Of a DNA stretch of 13,820 bases, positions 6,784 to 13,754 are shown piece by piece. A program made the translations under genes and the position numbers. The stretch lies in NCBI GenBank assembly GCA_965651135.1, contig CBFGRJ010000176.1, positions 1-13,820 of the forward strand. The letters run 5' to 3'. Positions within the stretch are counted from its first letter, which is position 1, and each line of letters starts with the position of its first letter. The stretch comes from JAICQQ01 sp965651135 (GTDB lineage: Bacteria > Myxococcota_A > Polyangia > Polyangiales > Polyangiaceae). The notes below the pieces were generated by a model. That model searched no databases, was not told where the DNA came from, and worked only from the letters and a program-made list of their open reading frames with translations.

Positions 6784-7416
6784 ATGGATCTGATCTTCGT
6801 GCGCCACGGCGAGAGCGCGGCGAACGCCGAGGGGCGGCTCCAGGGGCAGGGGGACTATCCGCTCACTCGACGCGGTCGCGCACAAGCCGTGGCCGTGGCG
6901 CGTTGGACCGAGCGCATGGGGATCAATTGGGACTATACGTATTGTTCACCACTTTCGCGGGCGCGCGATACTGCCGAGCTGATCACGCGGGAGCGGGGCT
7001 TGCCACCCGCAATCGAGCACCAGGACTTCATGGAGTTCGACGTCGGGCGGCTGCAGGGGCTGCTTTACGTGCAGGTGCGGCGCCGTCACCCAGAGTTCTT
7101 CGAGCGCAGGCTCGAGCAATACGCCGACTACTCGCCGTGGGGAGGCGAGAGCTACCAGGCGTTGCAAGACCGTGTGGCACGGGCCCAAGCACACCTAGAA
7201 GCAAGGCACAGGCAAGCGGCCGCGCGAGTGCTCATCGTCGGTCACGGAGGCTTTGGCACGCAGTGGGTCAAGCACCTGCTCTGCTACCCCGTGCCACGCG
7301 CTTGCCACGTCAAGTTCGGCAATTGCACGGCCATGCTGGTGCGCATGTCCGAAGGCTACGGCAGCTACTTCGGCCAGCTCATGTGGCAAGTTCCCGTGGA
7401 GTTGATGCAGCGGTAG
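6784..7416 (+). CDS. Histidine phosphatase family protein (phosphoglycerate-mutase-like)
   Basis: Cytoplasmic branch-1 histidine phosphatase, 210 residues. The N-terminal FVRHGESAAN supplies the phospho-acceptor His8 with Arg7 and Glu10. Arg59 in SPLSRARDT completes the phosphate pocket, Glu84 in MEFDVGRLQG is the likely acid, and His154 in IVGHGG is the second catalytic histidine. All core residues are present, so the enzyme should be active. The family includes cofactor-dependent phosphoglycerate mutases, alpha-ribazole phosphatases, SixA-type protein-histidine phosphatases and many broad phosphatases; nothing visible fixes the substrate. No signal peptide. It starts 9 bases after the lipoprotein stop and ends 20 bases before the helicase start, so it is very likely co-transcribed with them. 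No clear Shine-Dalgarno precedes the ATG, consistent with translation coupled to the upstream gene. Confidence 0.93.
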   Translation: MDLIFVRHGESAANAEGRLQGQGDYPLTRRGRAQAVAVARWTERMGINWDYTYCSPLSRARDTAELITRERGLPPAIEHQDFMEFDVGRLQGLLYVQVRRRHPEFFERRLEQYADYSPWGGESYQALQDRVARAQAHLEARHRQAAARVLIVGHGGFGTQWVKHLLCYPVPRACHVKFGNCTAMLVRMSEGYGSYFGQLMWQVPVELMQR

Positions 7417-7436
7417 AAAGCCGCTACACGACGGGG

Positions 7437-8801
7437 GTGGCCTCGCTGCATTTCGTCTCCGGTACTCTCGAGCTCCGAGGGCTTTCGGAAGCTACCGAGG
7501 GGCTGCCCGCGTTTTGCACCTGGGACGCGCGCACCGGTTGCTTCCGGTTGCCAGCGTCGAGCTACTCCGAGCTGGTGCTCGGGCTACGCGATGCCGGCAT
7601 CGAAATAGACGACGCGGCTCGGCAATACGACAAGCTCCAGGTGCGGCTCGTCGCAAGGCGCGAGGCGCGCCCCTACCAGACCGAGGCGCTGCAAGCATGG
7701 CTGGCCGCCGGAGGCCGCGGCGTGGTGGTATTGCCCACGGGCGCCGGCAAAAGTCACCTGGCCTTGATGGCCATCGAGAGTCGCAGGCGCTCGACTTTGG
7801 TGGTCGCGCCCACGCTCGATCTAGTGCATCAGTGGTACGAGCTGCTCAAGGCGAGCTTCGACACGAAAATAGGGGTTATCGGTGGAGGTGAGCACAGCTT
7901 GGAGCCGCTCACCGTCACTACGTACGATTCGGCTTATCTGCACATGGAGCGCCACGGCGCCCGCTTCGGCATGGTGGTATTCGATGAATGCCATCACTTG
8001 CCCGGCGAAACCTATGCACTGGCAGCGCGGCTGTGCCTGGCGCCCTATCGCTTGGGTTTGACGGCCACCCCCGAGCGTGCGGACGGGCGCGAAGAGGTGC
8101 TCAGCGAGCTGTTGGGCCCGCTCGTCTATCGCAAAGACATCGGTGAGCTTTCTGGGAGCTATCTTGCCGAATACGACACCGTCCGTATTCAAGTCGAGCT
8201 GTCGGACGCGGAGCGCGCCGAGTACGAAGCAGAACGCAAGGTCTACACCAACTTCGTTCGGCAGAGCGGCATCCGCATGGGGAGCCCGCGAGGCTTTCAG
8301 GATTTCATCATGCGTTCGGCCAGAAGCAGCGCGGGCCAACGCGCCATGCGCGCCTATCGCCGCCAGCGGGAGCTGGCCTTCGCCGCCAGCGGAAAGCTCG
8401 CGTATCTCGAAAAGCTACTCAGTCTGCATCAGCACGACCGCATGCTGATTTTTACTCAAGACAACGCGACCGCCTACGAGGTGTCGCGGCGCTTTCTGAT
8501 TCCGTCGATCACTCACCAAACGAAGATACGCGAGCGCGGCGAAATCCTAGAACGCTTCGCGGCAGGCAGCTACGGGGCGATCGTGACTTCGAAAGTGCTC
8601 AACGAGGGCGTGGACGTGCCTGACGCCAACGTGGCCGTCATCATCAGCGGCAGCGGCTCCGTTCGTGAGCACGTGCAGCGACTGGGTCGCATCTTGCGCC
8701 GCAAAGACGGCAAGAACGCGACCCTTTACGAGTTGGTTTCCGCAGGCACCAGCGAGACGTTCACCAGCGACCGGCGCCGCGATCATGCTGCGTATCGCTG
8801 A
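7437..8801 (+). CDS. XPB/Rad25-type DNA helicase
   Basis: Superfamily 2 helicase of the XPB (Rad25/ERCC3) group, which opens DNA at damage or promoters. 454 residues from a GTG start at 7437; the frame is open farther left but that part overlaps the phosphatase in another frame and does not look like protein. An N-terminal domain of about 80 residues matches the place of the XPB damage-recognition domain. Then RPYQTEALQAWL, Walker A TGAGKS (Lys105), Walker B box FDECHH (Asp183-Glu184-Cys-His186), motif III TAT (209-211), a helical insertion (about 255-320) where XPB has its thumb, motif V LNEGVDVP, and motif VI QRLGRILRR (414-422). The XPB-specific R-E-D triad just after motif III reads R-A-D here (Arg214-Ala215-Asp216). 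The Bax1-type nuclease gene follows after 12 bases, which supports XPB over other SF2 helicases. Likely to act with that nuclease in excision repair. Confidence 0.9.
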   Translation: MASLHFVSGTLELRGLSEATEGLPAFCTWDARTGCFRLPASSYSELVLGLRDAGIEIDDAARQYDKLQVRLVARREARPYQTEALQAWLAAGGRGVVVLPTGAGKSHLALMAIESRRRSTLVVAPTLDLVHQWYELLKASFDTKIGVIGGGEHSLEPLTVTTYDSAYLHMERHGARFGMVVFDECHHLPGETYALAARLCLAPYRLGLTATPERADGREEVLSELLGPLVYRKDIGELSGSYLAEYDTVRIQVELSDAERAEYEAERKVYTNFVRQSGIRMGSPRGFQDFIMRSARSSAGQRAMRAYRRQRELAFAASGKLAYLEKLLSLHQHDRMLIFTQDNATAYEVSRRFLIPSITHQTKIRERGEILERFAAGSYGAIVTSKVLNEGVDVPDANVAVIISGSGSVREHVQRLGRILRRKDGKNATLYELVSAGTSETFTSDRRRDHAAYR

Positions 8802-8813
8802 ATCGGTGGCCCC

Positions 8814-10019
8814 ATGTTGACTCCGGAACTGGTGCGAGCGCGGGTCGTCCAAGGCGAGCTGGTGCTCAGCCGCTTGTCGCCGAAACTCCGGCAGCGTGCC
8901 CAGCAACTTTGCGACGAGTACTTGCTGTTGGCGGAGCAGCACGTGGGCTCTACGCGCGAGCAGTTGCACGCGGTTTGGAACCTGGTGCCCGTGACTCCAG
9001 GGGAGCGCCGCCTCGCCGAGGGACTGTTGAAGTTGATTGAGGACGCGGCGGATTTCGGCAGCGAGCTCGAGCTCGAGCCCGCCGAGCTCAGGCGCCAGGT
9101 GTTTTTGGAAGCCAGTCGACAGCGACAAGCGGCAGGTTTGGACCAGCCGTTCGATCGACACAAGGCGCTGGAAGCCGTAGCCAGGGAGCGCGGCGTTTCT
9201 GCCGAGGCCGTCGAAGAGGCGCTTTACGCCGATCTGAAGGGAGCCCAGCGGCTCAAGAGCCTGGGCCCGGTCGAGAGCAGCGCTCTGCTCGAGCGCTATG
9301 AGCTCGGGCAAGTTCAGGCCGTGCTACTTCGCGCCGTAGATGTGGTGGCCGACGTGCGTTTCGACTCGCCGCTCGGCTACCGGCAGCTGTTCAACAAGCT
9401 GAAGTTCAGGCGGCTGCTTTATCGGATCGAACCGCTCGAGCGCGGGTATCGCGTGCGCCTCGACGGCCCTTTCAGCCTCTTCGAATCGGTCACGAAGTAT
9501 GGGATGCAGCTGGCGCTGGTGCTGCCTGCGCTGCTCGAGTGCGACCAGCTCGAGCTCACGGCACGCTTGCGCTGGGGCAAGTCGCGAAGGCCGGTGACGT
9601 TTCGCTTTGCGCATCGCGGTCAGGCGTCGGCCTCGCCGCCTGCAGCGCTGACTGACGAGGTCGAGCGCCTCAGGGCGCAATTGAGCGAGCGGGCCCGCGG
9701 TTGGCGCATCGGCATTTCGCAAGACTTGCTCGACCTGCCAGGGGTTGGGGTGTGTGTGCCCGATCTGGTCTTCGAGAAGCGAGGCAAGCGCGTGTACCTC
9801 GAAGTGCTGGGTTACTGGAGCCGAGACGCGGTGTGGCGACGCGTAGAAATGGCTGAGCGCGGCCTTGCCGGTGAGAAGGTGCTGTTCGCGGTTTCCAGCC
9901 GGCTTCGCGTCAGTGAGGCCGTCCTGGCCGAATCCGAGAGCGCTGCTTTGTACGTCTTCAAGGGGGTCATGAGCCCGGGTCAGGTGCTCGAACGCGTCGA
10001 AGCGCTCGCAGGCTCGTGA
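8814..10019 (+). CDS. Bax1-like (DUF790) structure-specific nuclease, XPB partner
   Basis: 401-residue protein of the DUF790/Bax1 family. In archaea Bax1 binds XPB and cuts DNA next to the opened region, giving an XPG-like activity. The C-terminal third carries the nuclease core: VCVPDLVFEKRG with Asp317, then RVYLEVLGYW with Glu330, the PD-(D/E)xK-like arrangement in which the family has a GYW/GFW motif after the acid. The N-terminal two-thirds (starting MLTPELVRARV) are mostly helical and include FNKLKFRRLLYRIEP, typical of DUF790. The ATG lies 12 bases after the helicase stop with GGTGG as a weak ribosome site. Gene order XPB then Bax1 is that seen in many archaea and some bacteria, so a functional complex is a well-supported inference. 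No signal peptide; cytoplasmic. The similarity to DUF790 is recognised from motifs and context, not from a search. Confidence 0.88.
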   Translation: MLTPELVRARVVQGELVLSRLSPKLRQRAQQLCDEYLLLAEQHVGSTREQLHAVWNLVPVTPGERRLAEGLLKLIEDAADFGSELELEPAELRRQVFLEASRQRQAAGLDQPFDRHKALEAVARERGVSAEAVEEALYADLKGAQRLKSLGPVESSALLERYELGQVQAVLLRAVDVVADVRFDSPLGYRQLFNKLKFRRLLYRIEPLERGYRVRLDGPFSLFESVTKYGMQLALVLPALLECDQLELTARLRWGKSRRPVTFRFAHRGQASASPPAALTDEVERLRAQLSERARGWRIGISQDLLDLPGVGVCVPDLVFEKRGKRVYLEVLGYWSRDAVWRRVEMAERGLAGEKVLFAVSSRLRVSEAVLAESESAALYVFKGVMSPGQVLERVEALAGS

Positions 10020-10060
10020 CGATGTAGGCTAAATGTCCCCGGCCGAGCGACGTTATCTCG

Positions 10061-11020
10061 ATGCGGTTGTTGGCAATGGAGCAAGGCACAGAATCCAGAC
10101 GCCAGTTTTTCGTGCGCGCAGGCGCGGTGCTGGTTGGGGGCGGCATGTTTGCGGCTGGTTTGGCCTCGCGCCAACCCGCTGCCCCCGCCTCGCGGCAGCC
10201 TGGCCCCAAGGGCTCGGCGTCGGCCCAGGCCGAGCGCGCCCCGGCTGGTTTCGTGGCTCACGGAGCGCCGACCCTAGCGCTGGACGCGCTGCGCGGCGCC
10301 CCTCTGGCCGATTGGGGGCGCAAACTCGCGGCGACCAACGTGCAAGCGGTCTTGATGGTGTCGGCGCATTGGGAGCGAGCCCCGGTCACGTTGGGAGTGG
10401 CGCCGGCGGGGCGCGAGCAGCACGAGCTCATCTACGACTTCTCCGGGTTTCCCGCGGAGCTCTATCGGTTCGAGTATCGGGCGCCCATCGCGCGGGGCCT
10501 GGTCGAACAGGTGTCGGGGTTATTGGCGGCGAAGACGCGAGTCGAACATCGAGAGCGAGGGCTCGATCACGGCGCCTGGGTTCCGCTGGTCCACCTGGCG
10601 CCGCATGGCGCGCTGCCCGTATTGCAGGTTTCGATGCCGTCGACGTTGGGCGCTGCCGCGTTGTTCAAGCTGGGCGAGCTGCTCGCGCCCTTGCGGCAGC
10701 GCGGTGTCTTCATCTTGGGCAGCGGCAATCTGGTTCATAACTTGCGCCGCCTCGACTTCAGCGAGACTCGACCACCGGAAAGCTGGGCCCAGGAGTTCGA
10801 CGCTTGGGTAGCTCAGGTGCTGGCCGCTCGCGACTACGACGCCTTGATCGATTATCGGAATCGGGCGCCCGGCGTCGAGCTGGCTCACCCGACGCCGGAA
10901 CACTACCTGCCCCTCTTGATTGCTGCTGGGGCGGCGAGTGGCGACGCGGCTCCCCCGAGCACCGTGCTCTCCGGATTCGAGTACGGCAACATCAGCCGCC
11001 GCTCTCTCCAATTCGGCTGA
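10061..11020 (+). CDS. Tat-exported LigB-type extradiol dioxygenase (4,5-DOPA dioxygenase-like)
   Basis: Ring-opening dioxygenase of the LigB superfamily, DODA/YgiD branch, which cleaves catechol-type rings such as DOPA with a bound metal. 319 residues. The core holds the family's conserved histidines: His67 (FVAHGAPTLAL), His103 (VSAHWE), His170 (GLDHGAWVPL), His226 (GSGNLVHNL) and His281 (HPTPEHYLPLL). The core ends with FEYGNISRRSLQFG, close to the usual YgiD C-terminus. Unlike E. coli YgiD (about 260 residues, cytoplasmic), it has a 60-residue N-terminal extension with a twin-arginine motif SRRQFFVRAG (12-21), a hydrophobic stretch (20-35) and an Ala/Pro-rich tail, suggesting folded export through Tat with its metal. 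The start could be ATG 10061 or ATG 10076; both keep the Arg pair. It lies 41 bases after the Bax1-like gene, so it may be the last gene of that transcript. Physiological substrate unknown. Confidence 0.9.
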   Translation: MRLLAMEQGTESRRQFFVRAGAVLVGGGMFAAGLASRQPAAPASRQPGPKGSASAQAERAPAGFVAHGAPTLALDALRGAPLADWGRKLAATNVQAVLMVSAHWERAPVTLGVAPAGREQHELIYDFSGFPAELYRFEYRAPIARGLVEQVSGLLAAKTRVEHRERGLDHGAWVPLVHLAPHGALPVLQVSMPSTLGAAALFKLGELLAPLRQRGVFILGSGNLVHNLRRLDFSETRPPESWAQEFDAWVAQVLAARDYDALIDYRNRAPGVELAHPTPEHYLPLLIAAGAASGDAAPPSTVLSGFEYGNISRRSLQFG

Positions 11021-11057
11021 GCGGGGCCCCAAGCATCGGATTTTAGGGAGAAATCGG

Positions 11058-12575
11058 CTAGCCGCGGGCGACGCGGCGGGCCTTTGGAGGCGGCCTGGTG
11101 GGGCGCCGCTTGGCCTTGACCACGGCCGGGGACGGGGGCACCGCGCGCAGGGTGGGAATGTCGAGATCCGCCGAACGATCGCGCGGCACTCCGAACCGTC
11201 GCATGATGTGCGGCATGCGCCCGATCGCCTGGAGGCGGTTGAGCACGATGGTGGCGCCATCCGCGGTCTCGAAGCTCACGAATTCGGTCGTGGCCGCTTC
11301 CACGTAGCGAATCAGGTCTTGCAGGTTGCGGATGGCTTTGCCCTGAACCCGGACCACCTCGATGCTTTCCATCTCGTGGTAGCCCTGGTTCACCGGGTCG
11401 GCCAAGACCTTTTGCAGGACGACGACTTCCTGCTGCTGGGGTGTCCTGATCCCGGTCTCGTACTTGGCCATCAGCGCATGGGGCGCGTGCGCCCACCAGT
11501 GCTGACCCCACGTCTTCAGGTAGTCGCGCGTTAGCGGCACGAACAGAAGGCCCCCGTAGATGAAGTACGTGGGCTTGACGTCATACCGATCTTCGGCGAC
11601 CAAATGCTTCGGCGGCAGGAGCTCGACGTTGAGCTTGACCACCCGGTGATCTCGCCAGACCTTCAGATCGATGCGTTCTCCCACGTGGTGCAGCGATACA
11701 ACGTAGGCGTAGTCGATGCGGGAGCCGCGAGCGAAGGGAACGGTCCCATCGGCAGCAATCTTCGTGCCATCGATTTCGAGCAGCACGTCGCCGCGTTTGA
11801 GCGCGTTCCAGGCTGATCCGCCGAAAACTACGTCAGAAACCAGCACTCCGTGCGATTCGGTGAGCCCAAGGCTGCGCCGATGCGCATCGGATTCCAGGTT
11901 GTGAGTCACCGCGCCGAGATCGGGAAAGCCATCGAAGGTGCCATCCTCGAGATCGTCCAGGAAGTGACGCACCACCGGCTCGGCAATCATGTAGCCGATG
12001 TTTTCGCCTTCTTCGAGTGACTGGAACGCGACTCCCACCAGGCGCCCATTGCGGACGACGGGGCCGCCGCTGTTGCCTGCGTTGATGGCCGCATCGATTT
12101 GGCCAGCGAGTAAGCGCCGCTGACTTTGCGCATAGGACGTGACCTCGATGCGGGAGAGGACGCCTTGCGTCACGCTGAGTCGCTCTCCGCCAATCGGATA
12201 GCCCAGCACCGAGACATGTTGACTCAGCGCGGGTAACTTGCCGAGCGGTATGGCTTTTGCTCCGCCGAAGAACTCGCGCTGGTCGACACGGAGCAGTGCC
12301 AGGTCGCACTCATGGCCAACGCCTTCCACCTCGGCTGAGTATTTTTCGGAGATGCCGTGGCGCCGCACCTCCACGAAGACTTGATTTTGAACCACATGGG
12401 CGTTCGTCAGCACTCGAAGCCCGCGCTTGGTGCGAACGATGGCCCCCGAGCCTGTAGAGCTCGAAGGCCCACGCGTCTGCCAAGGCTGATCGTAGTCGGG
12501 GTCATCGGATACGGTGAGCACCTTGACCACCGAGCGGAGCAGCTCGCTGGGAATGTTCTTGGTCTGCCGAGGCAT
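11058..12575 (-). CDS. Deg-like (S1C) serine protease with PDZ-like domains, plant Deg type
   Basis: 505-residue trypsin-fold protease of the Deg/HtrA class. The catalytic triad is intact: His60 (LTNAHVV), Asp91 (HECDLALLRV) and Ser169 (NAGNSGGP), in the right order and spacing. A first PDZ domain spans about 235-320 (HGVLVSDVVFGGSAWNALKRGDVLLEIDG). After a linker containing DVKPTYFIYGGLLFVPLTRDYL, a second PDZ-like module (about 395-450) reads GYHEMESIEVVRVQGKAIRN and ends VSFETADGATIVLNRLQA. This layout and these motifs are those of plant Deg2/Deg9/Deg10 rather than periplasmic DegP. No signal peptide or membrane helix is seen at the N-terminus (MPRQTKNIPSELL), so the protein is probably cytoplasmic. 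The last 20 residues are basic and Pro-rich. It is convergent with the dioxygenase gene (37-base gap). No Shine-Dalgarno lies before the ATG. Substrate unknown; protein quality control is the family role. Confidence 0.92.
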   Translation of the reverse strand: MPRQTKNIPSELLRSVVKVLTVSDDPDYDQPWQTRGPSSSTGSGAIVRTKRGLRVLTNAHVVQNQVFVEVRRHGISEKYSAEVEGVGHECDLALLRVDQREFFGGAKAIPLGKLPALSQHVSVLGYPIGGERLSVTQGVLSRIEVTSYAQSQRRLLAGQIDAAINAGNSGGPVVRNGRLVGVAFQSLEEGENIGYMIAEPVVRHFLDDLEDGTFDGFPDLGAVTHNLESDAHRRSLGLTESHGVLVSDVVFGGSAWNALKRGDVLLEIDGTKIAADGTVPFARGSRIDYAYVVSLHHVGERIDLKVWRDHRVVKLNVELLPPKHLVAEDRYDVKPTYFIYGGLLFVPLTRDYLKTWGQHWWAHAPHALMAKYETGIRTPQQQEVVVLQKVLADPVNQGYHEMESIEVVRVQGKAIRNLQDLIRYVEAATTEFVSFETADGATIVLNRLQAIGRMPHIMRRFGVPRDRSADLDIPTLRAVPPSPAVVKAKRRPTRPPPKARRVARG

Positions 12576-12585
12576 CTCAAACCAC

Positions 12586-12591
12586 AGTATA
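12586..12591 (-). promoter_or_regulatory. Possible -10 element close to the Deg-like gene start
   Basis: On the minus strand TATACT (five of six matches to TATAAT) lies 10 bases before the ATG of the Deg-like protease gene. No good -35 box is found. If used, transcription would begin only a few bases from the ATG, giving an almost leaderless message, in line with the absence of a ribosome site. Weak evidence. Confidence 0.25.
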
Positions 12592-12806
12592 GAGCTAGGA
12601 TTTGGCGATTGCTGGTGTGTCGCGGGGGGCTTTGGATCCTCCCGGGCCGGCCAGGCAGTTTACGCCGTGGAGGCCCTCAATTGGCCACCGGCCTGCAGGT
12701 CGGCTGCGAAGGGTGAGACAGGTAGGAAAATGTCGGCCAGCGGGTCGCGCGCTGACCCCCGGGCCGGCACCCTCGAAACCTTCCGCGCGCGCTCAGCCCG
12801 ACCCAC

Positions 12807-12841
12807 AAAACGACAGCGGCCGCGCTCGGGAGCACGGCCGC
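12807..12841 (-). terminator. Rho-independent terminator of the YccA-like gene
   Basis: GCGGCCG (12816-12822) and CGGCCGC (12835-12841) pair perfectly; inside, GCTC pairs with GAGC after a single mismatch. On the minus strand the hairpin begins 30 bases after the YccA-like stop and is followed by TGTCGTTTTG, a short T tract (A-run 12807-12810 on the plus strand). Confidence 0.65.
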
Positions 12842-12870
12842 CAGCCACGATGCGAAACCCGAGACGTGGC

Positions 12871-13566
12871 TCAGTCCCGCGAGGACATGAAGATCCTCAG
12901 GATGTACCAGAACATCAGGGCGACCGATGAAAACAGCTGCAGAGCTGCAGCTACGTGCCGGTCTTGGGGGAAGTGACGCAGGACATTCGACGTGTCGTAG
13001 AGAATGGCGGCACCCGCAAAAGCCACCATGGCAACACTGAAGAAGACGCCCAGTGAGAACCCGAAAATGAGGCTCGCTCCGATGAGCACCAGGGCCACGA
13101 TGCCACCCCAGCGGAGCAGCCCACCGAGAAACGAGAAGTCCTTTCGCGTGGTGAACGCCACAGCGGTGAGCCCACCGAAGCCGATGAAGGTCACGATGGC
13201 AGCGGACTGAATAGCGCCGGGAAACATGGCATTGGCGACCCAGAGCAGCGGCATGAACACCAGCGCCTCGGCGAACACGAAACCACCGAGCGCTGCGTAC
13301 TGCGCCACCGGGGACTGCGCAGTATGAGCGACGTGGCTGCCCAGCCAGCTGGCCACCATGAAGCCGCCAAGTACCAAGAGCCAGTTGCCCGTGAGGGCAG
13401 GTGCCAGTGCGGCAGCAATACCCGAGGTGAAGAGCGCGATTTCAATGCCGGTGAAGGCGAGGATCGCCAAAAACAGGGTGTTGTAGGTGCGAGCGATGAA
13501 GCGAGCGCGCGACTCGACAGCGCTGCGTGCATACCCGACTGGTTGTGCGTAGCCGTGACTCTGCAT
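12871..13566 (-). CDS. YccA / Bax inhibitor-1 family membrane protein
   Basis: 231-residue inner-membrane protein of the Bax inhibitor-1 (TMBIM) family, close to E. coli YccA, which protects membrane proteins from FtsH; other family members are pH-sensitive calcium leak channels. About seven hydrophobic helices are seen (roughly 29-50, 62-78, 88-111, 119-139, 150-171, 173-190, 208-227). Family motifs are clear: FTTRKDFSFLGG (138-149; YccA has TTRKDMSFLGG) and AAILYDTSNVL (186-196). It ends FMSSRD, as YccA ends in ASRD. Asp191 is present, but the second acidic residue of the calcium-leak members (LYLD) is replaced by LFSS (211-214), as in YccA, so channel-type pH gating is less likely. Start: ATG 13566 with GAGGAA 7 bases upstream. 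It has its own terminator and a 188-base upstream gap, so it is probably monocistronic. Confidence 0.93.
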   Translation of the reverse strand: MQSHGYAQPVGYARSAVESRARFIARTYNTLFLAILAFTGIEIALFTSGIAAALAPALTGNWLLVLGGFMVASWLGSHVAHTAQSPVAQYAALGGFVFAEALVFMPLLWVANAMFPGAIQSAAIVTFIGFGGLTAVAFTTRKDFSFLGGLLRWGGIVALVLIGASLIFGFSLGVFFSVAMVAFAGAAILYDTSNVLRHFPQDRHVAAALQLFSSVALMFWYILRIFMSSRD

Positions 13567-13624
13567 GGGGAATTCCTCGGTCTGCTGGTTGCCTTGCTGA
13601 AATGCCTTGCTGAAAGCTGGGGGT

Positions 13625-13649
13625 CGGGGTGCTCGGAAGCAGCACCCCG
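13625..13649. repeat. Perfect hairpin in the region upstream of the YccA-like gene
   Basis: CGGGGTGCT (13625-13633) pairs with AGCACCCCG (13641-13649), nine perfect base pairs around a seven-base loop, about 60 bases before the ATG. No T tract follows on either strand. It may be a leader hairpin or an operator. Confidence 0.5.
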
Positions 13650-13695
13650 GTTCGAATAGACTACTCTAAGATAGCCCAGATCCAACCCAGCGGTT

Positions 13696-13723
13696 CGTAT
13701 AATCATTCCGCGAGGTTCAGCAA
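13696..13723 (-). promoter_or_regulatory. Weak promoter candidate for the YccA-like gene
   Basis: On the minus strand TTGCTG is followed after 16 bases by TATACG, each matching only half to two-thirds of the housekeeping -35/-10 consensus. It lies about 130 bases before the ATG and would put the hairpin at 13625-13649 in the leader. Low confidence. Confidence 0.2.
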
Positions 13724-13754
13724 CCCCCCCCTCGAGCATCCCCGTGGGGGATTT

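Larger units (their letters stand above)
12576..12870. other. Gene-free gap between the Deg-like and YccA-like genes
   Basis: About 295 bases without a convincing gene. It holds the presumed promoter of the Deg-like gene at its left end and the terminator of the YccA-like gene at its right. An 11-base direct repeat CCCGGGCCGGC occurs at 12641-12651 and 12758-12768, the second copy beside a small inverted repeat GGGTC/GACCC (12742-12758). Short frames here have no recognisable protein features. Confidence 0.6.

Noticed and set aside
6729..7436. Open frame extending the XPB helicase about 236 codons upstream
   Set aside because: It overlaps the well-supported histidine phosphatase in another frame and reads as Arg/Ala-rich shadow translation; helicase-like sequence begins only near the GTG at 7437.
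10033..10740. 235-codon open frame overlapping the dioxygenase
   Set aside because: Gly/Arg/Ala-rich out-of-frame translation; the overlapping frame has all dioxygenase motifs.
12514..12976. Short frames in the gap between the Deg-like and YccA-like genes
   Set aside because: They run across the terminator and into the YccA-like gene on the other strand and resemble no protein.
13738..13752. ATCCCC-GTG-GGGGAT hairpin as terminator of the right-edge gene
   Set aside because: On the minus strand it is followed by GCTCGAGGGG and no T tract; only six pairs with a three-base loop.
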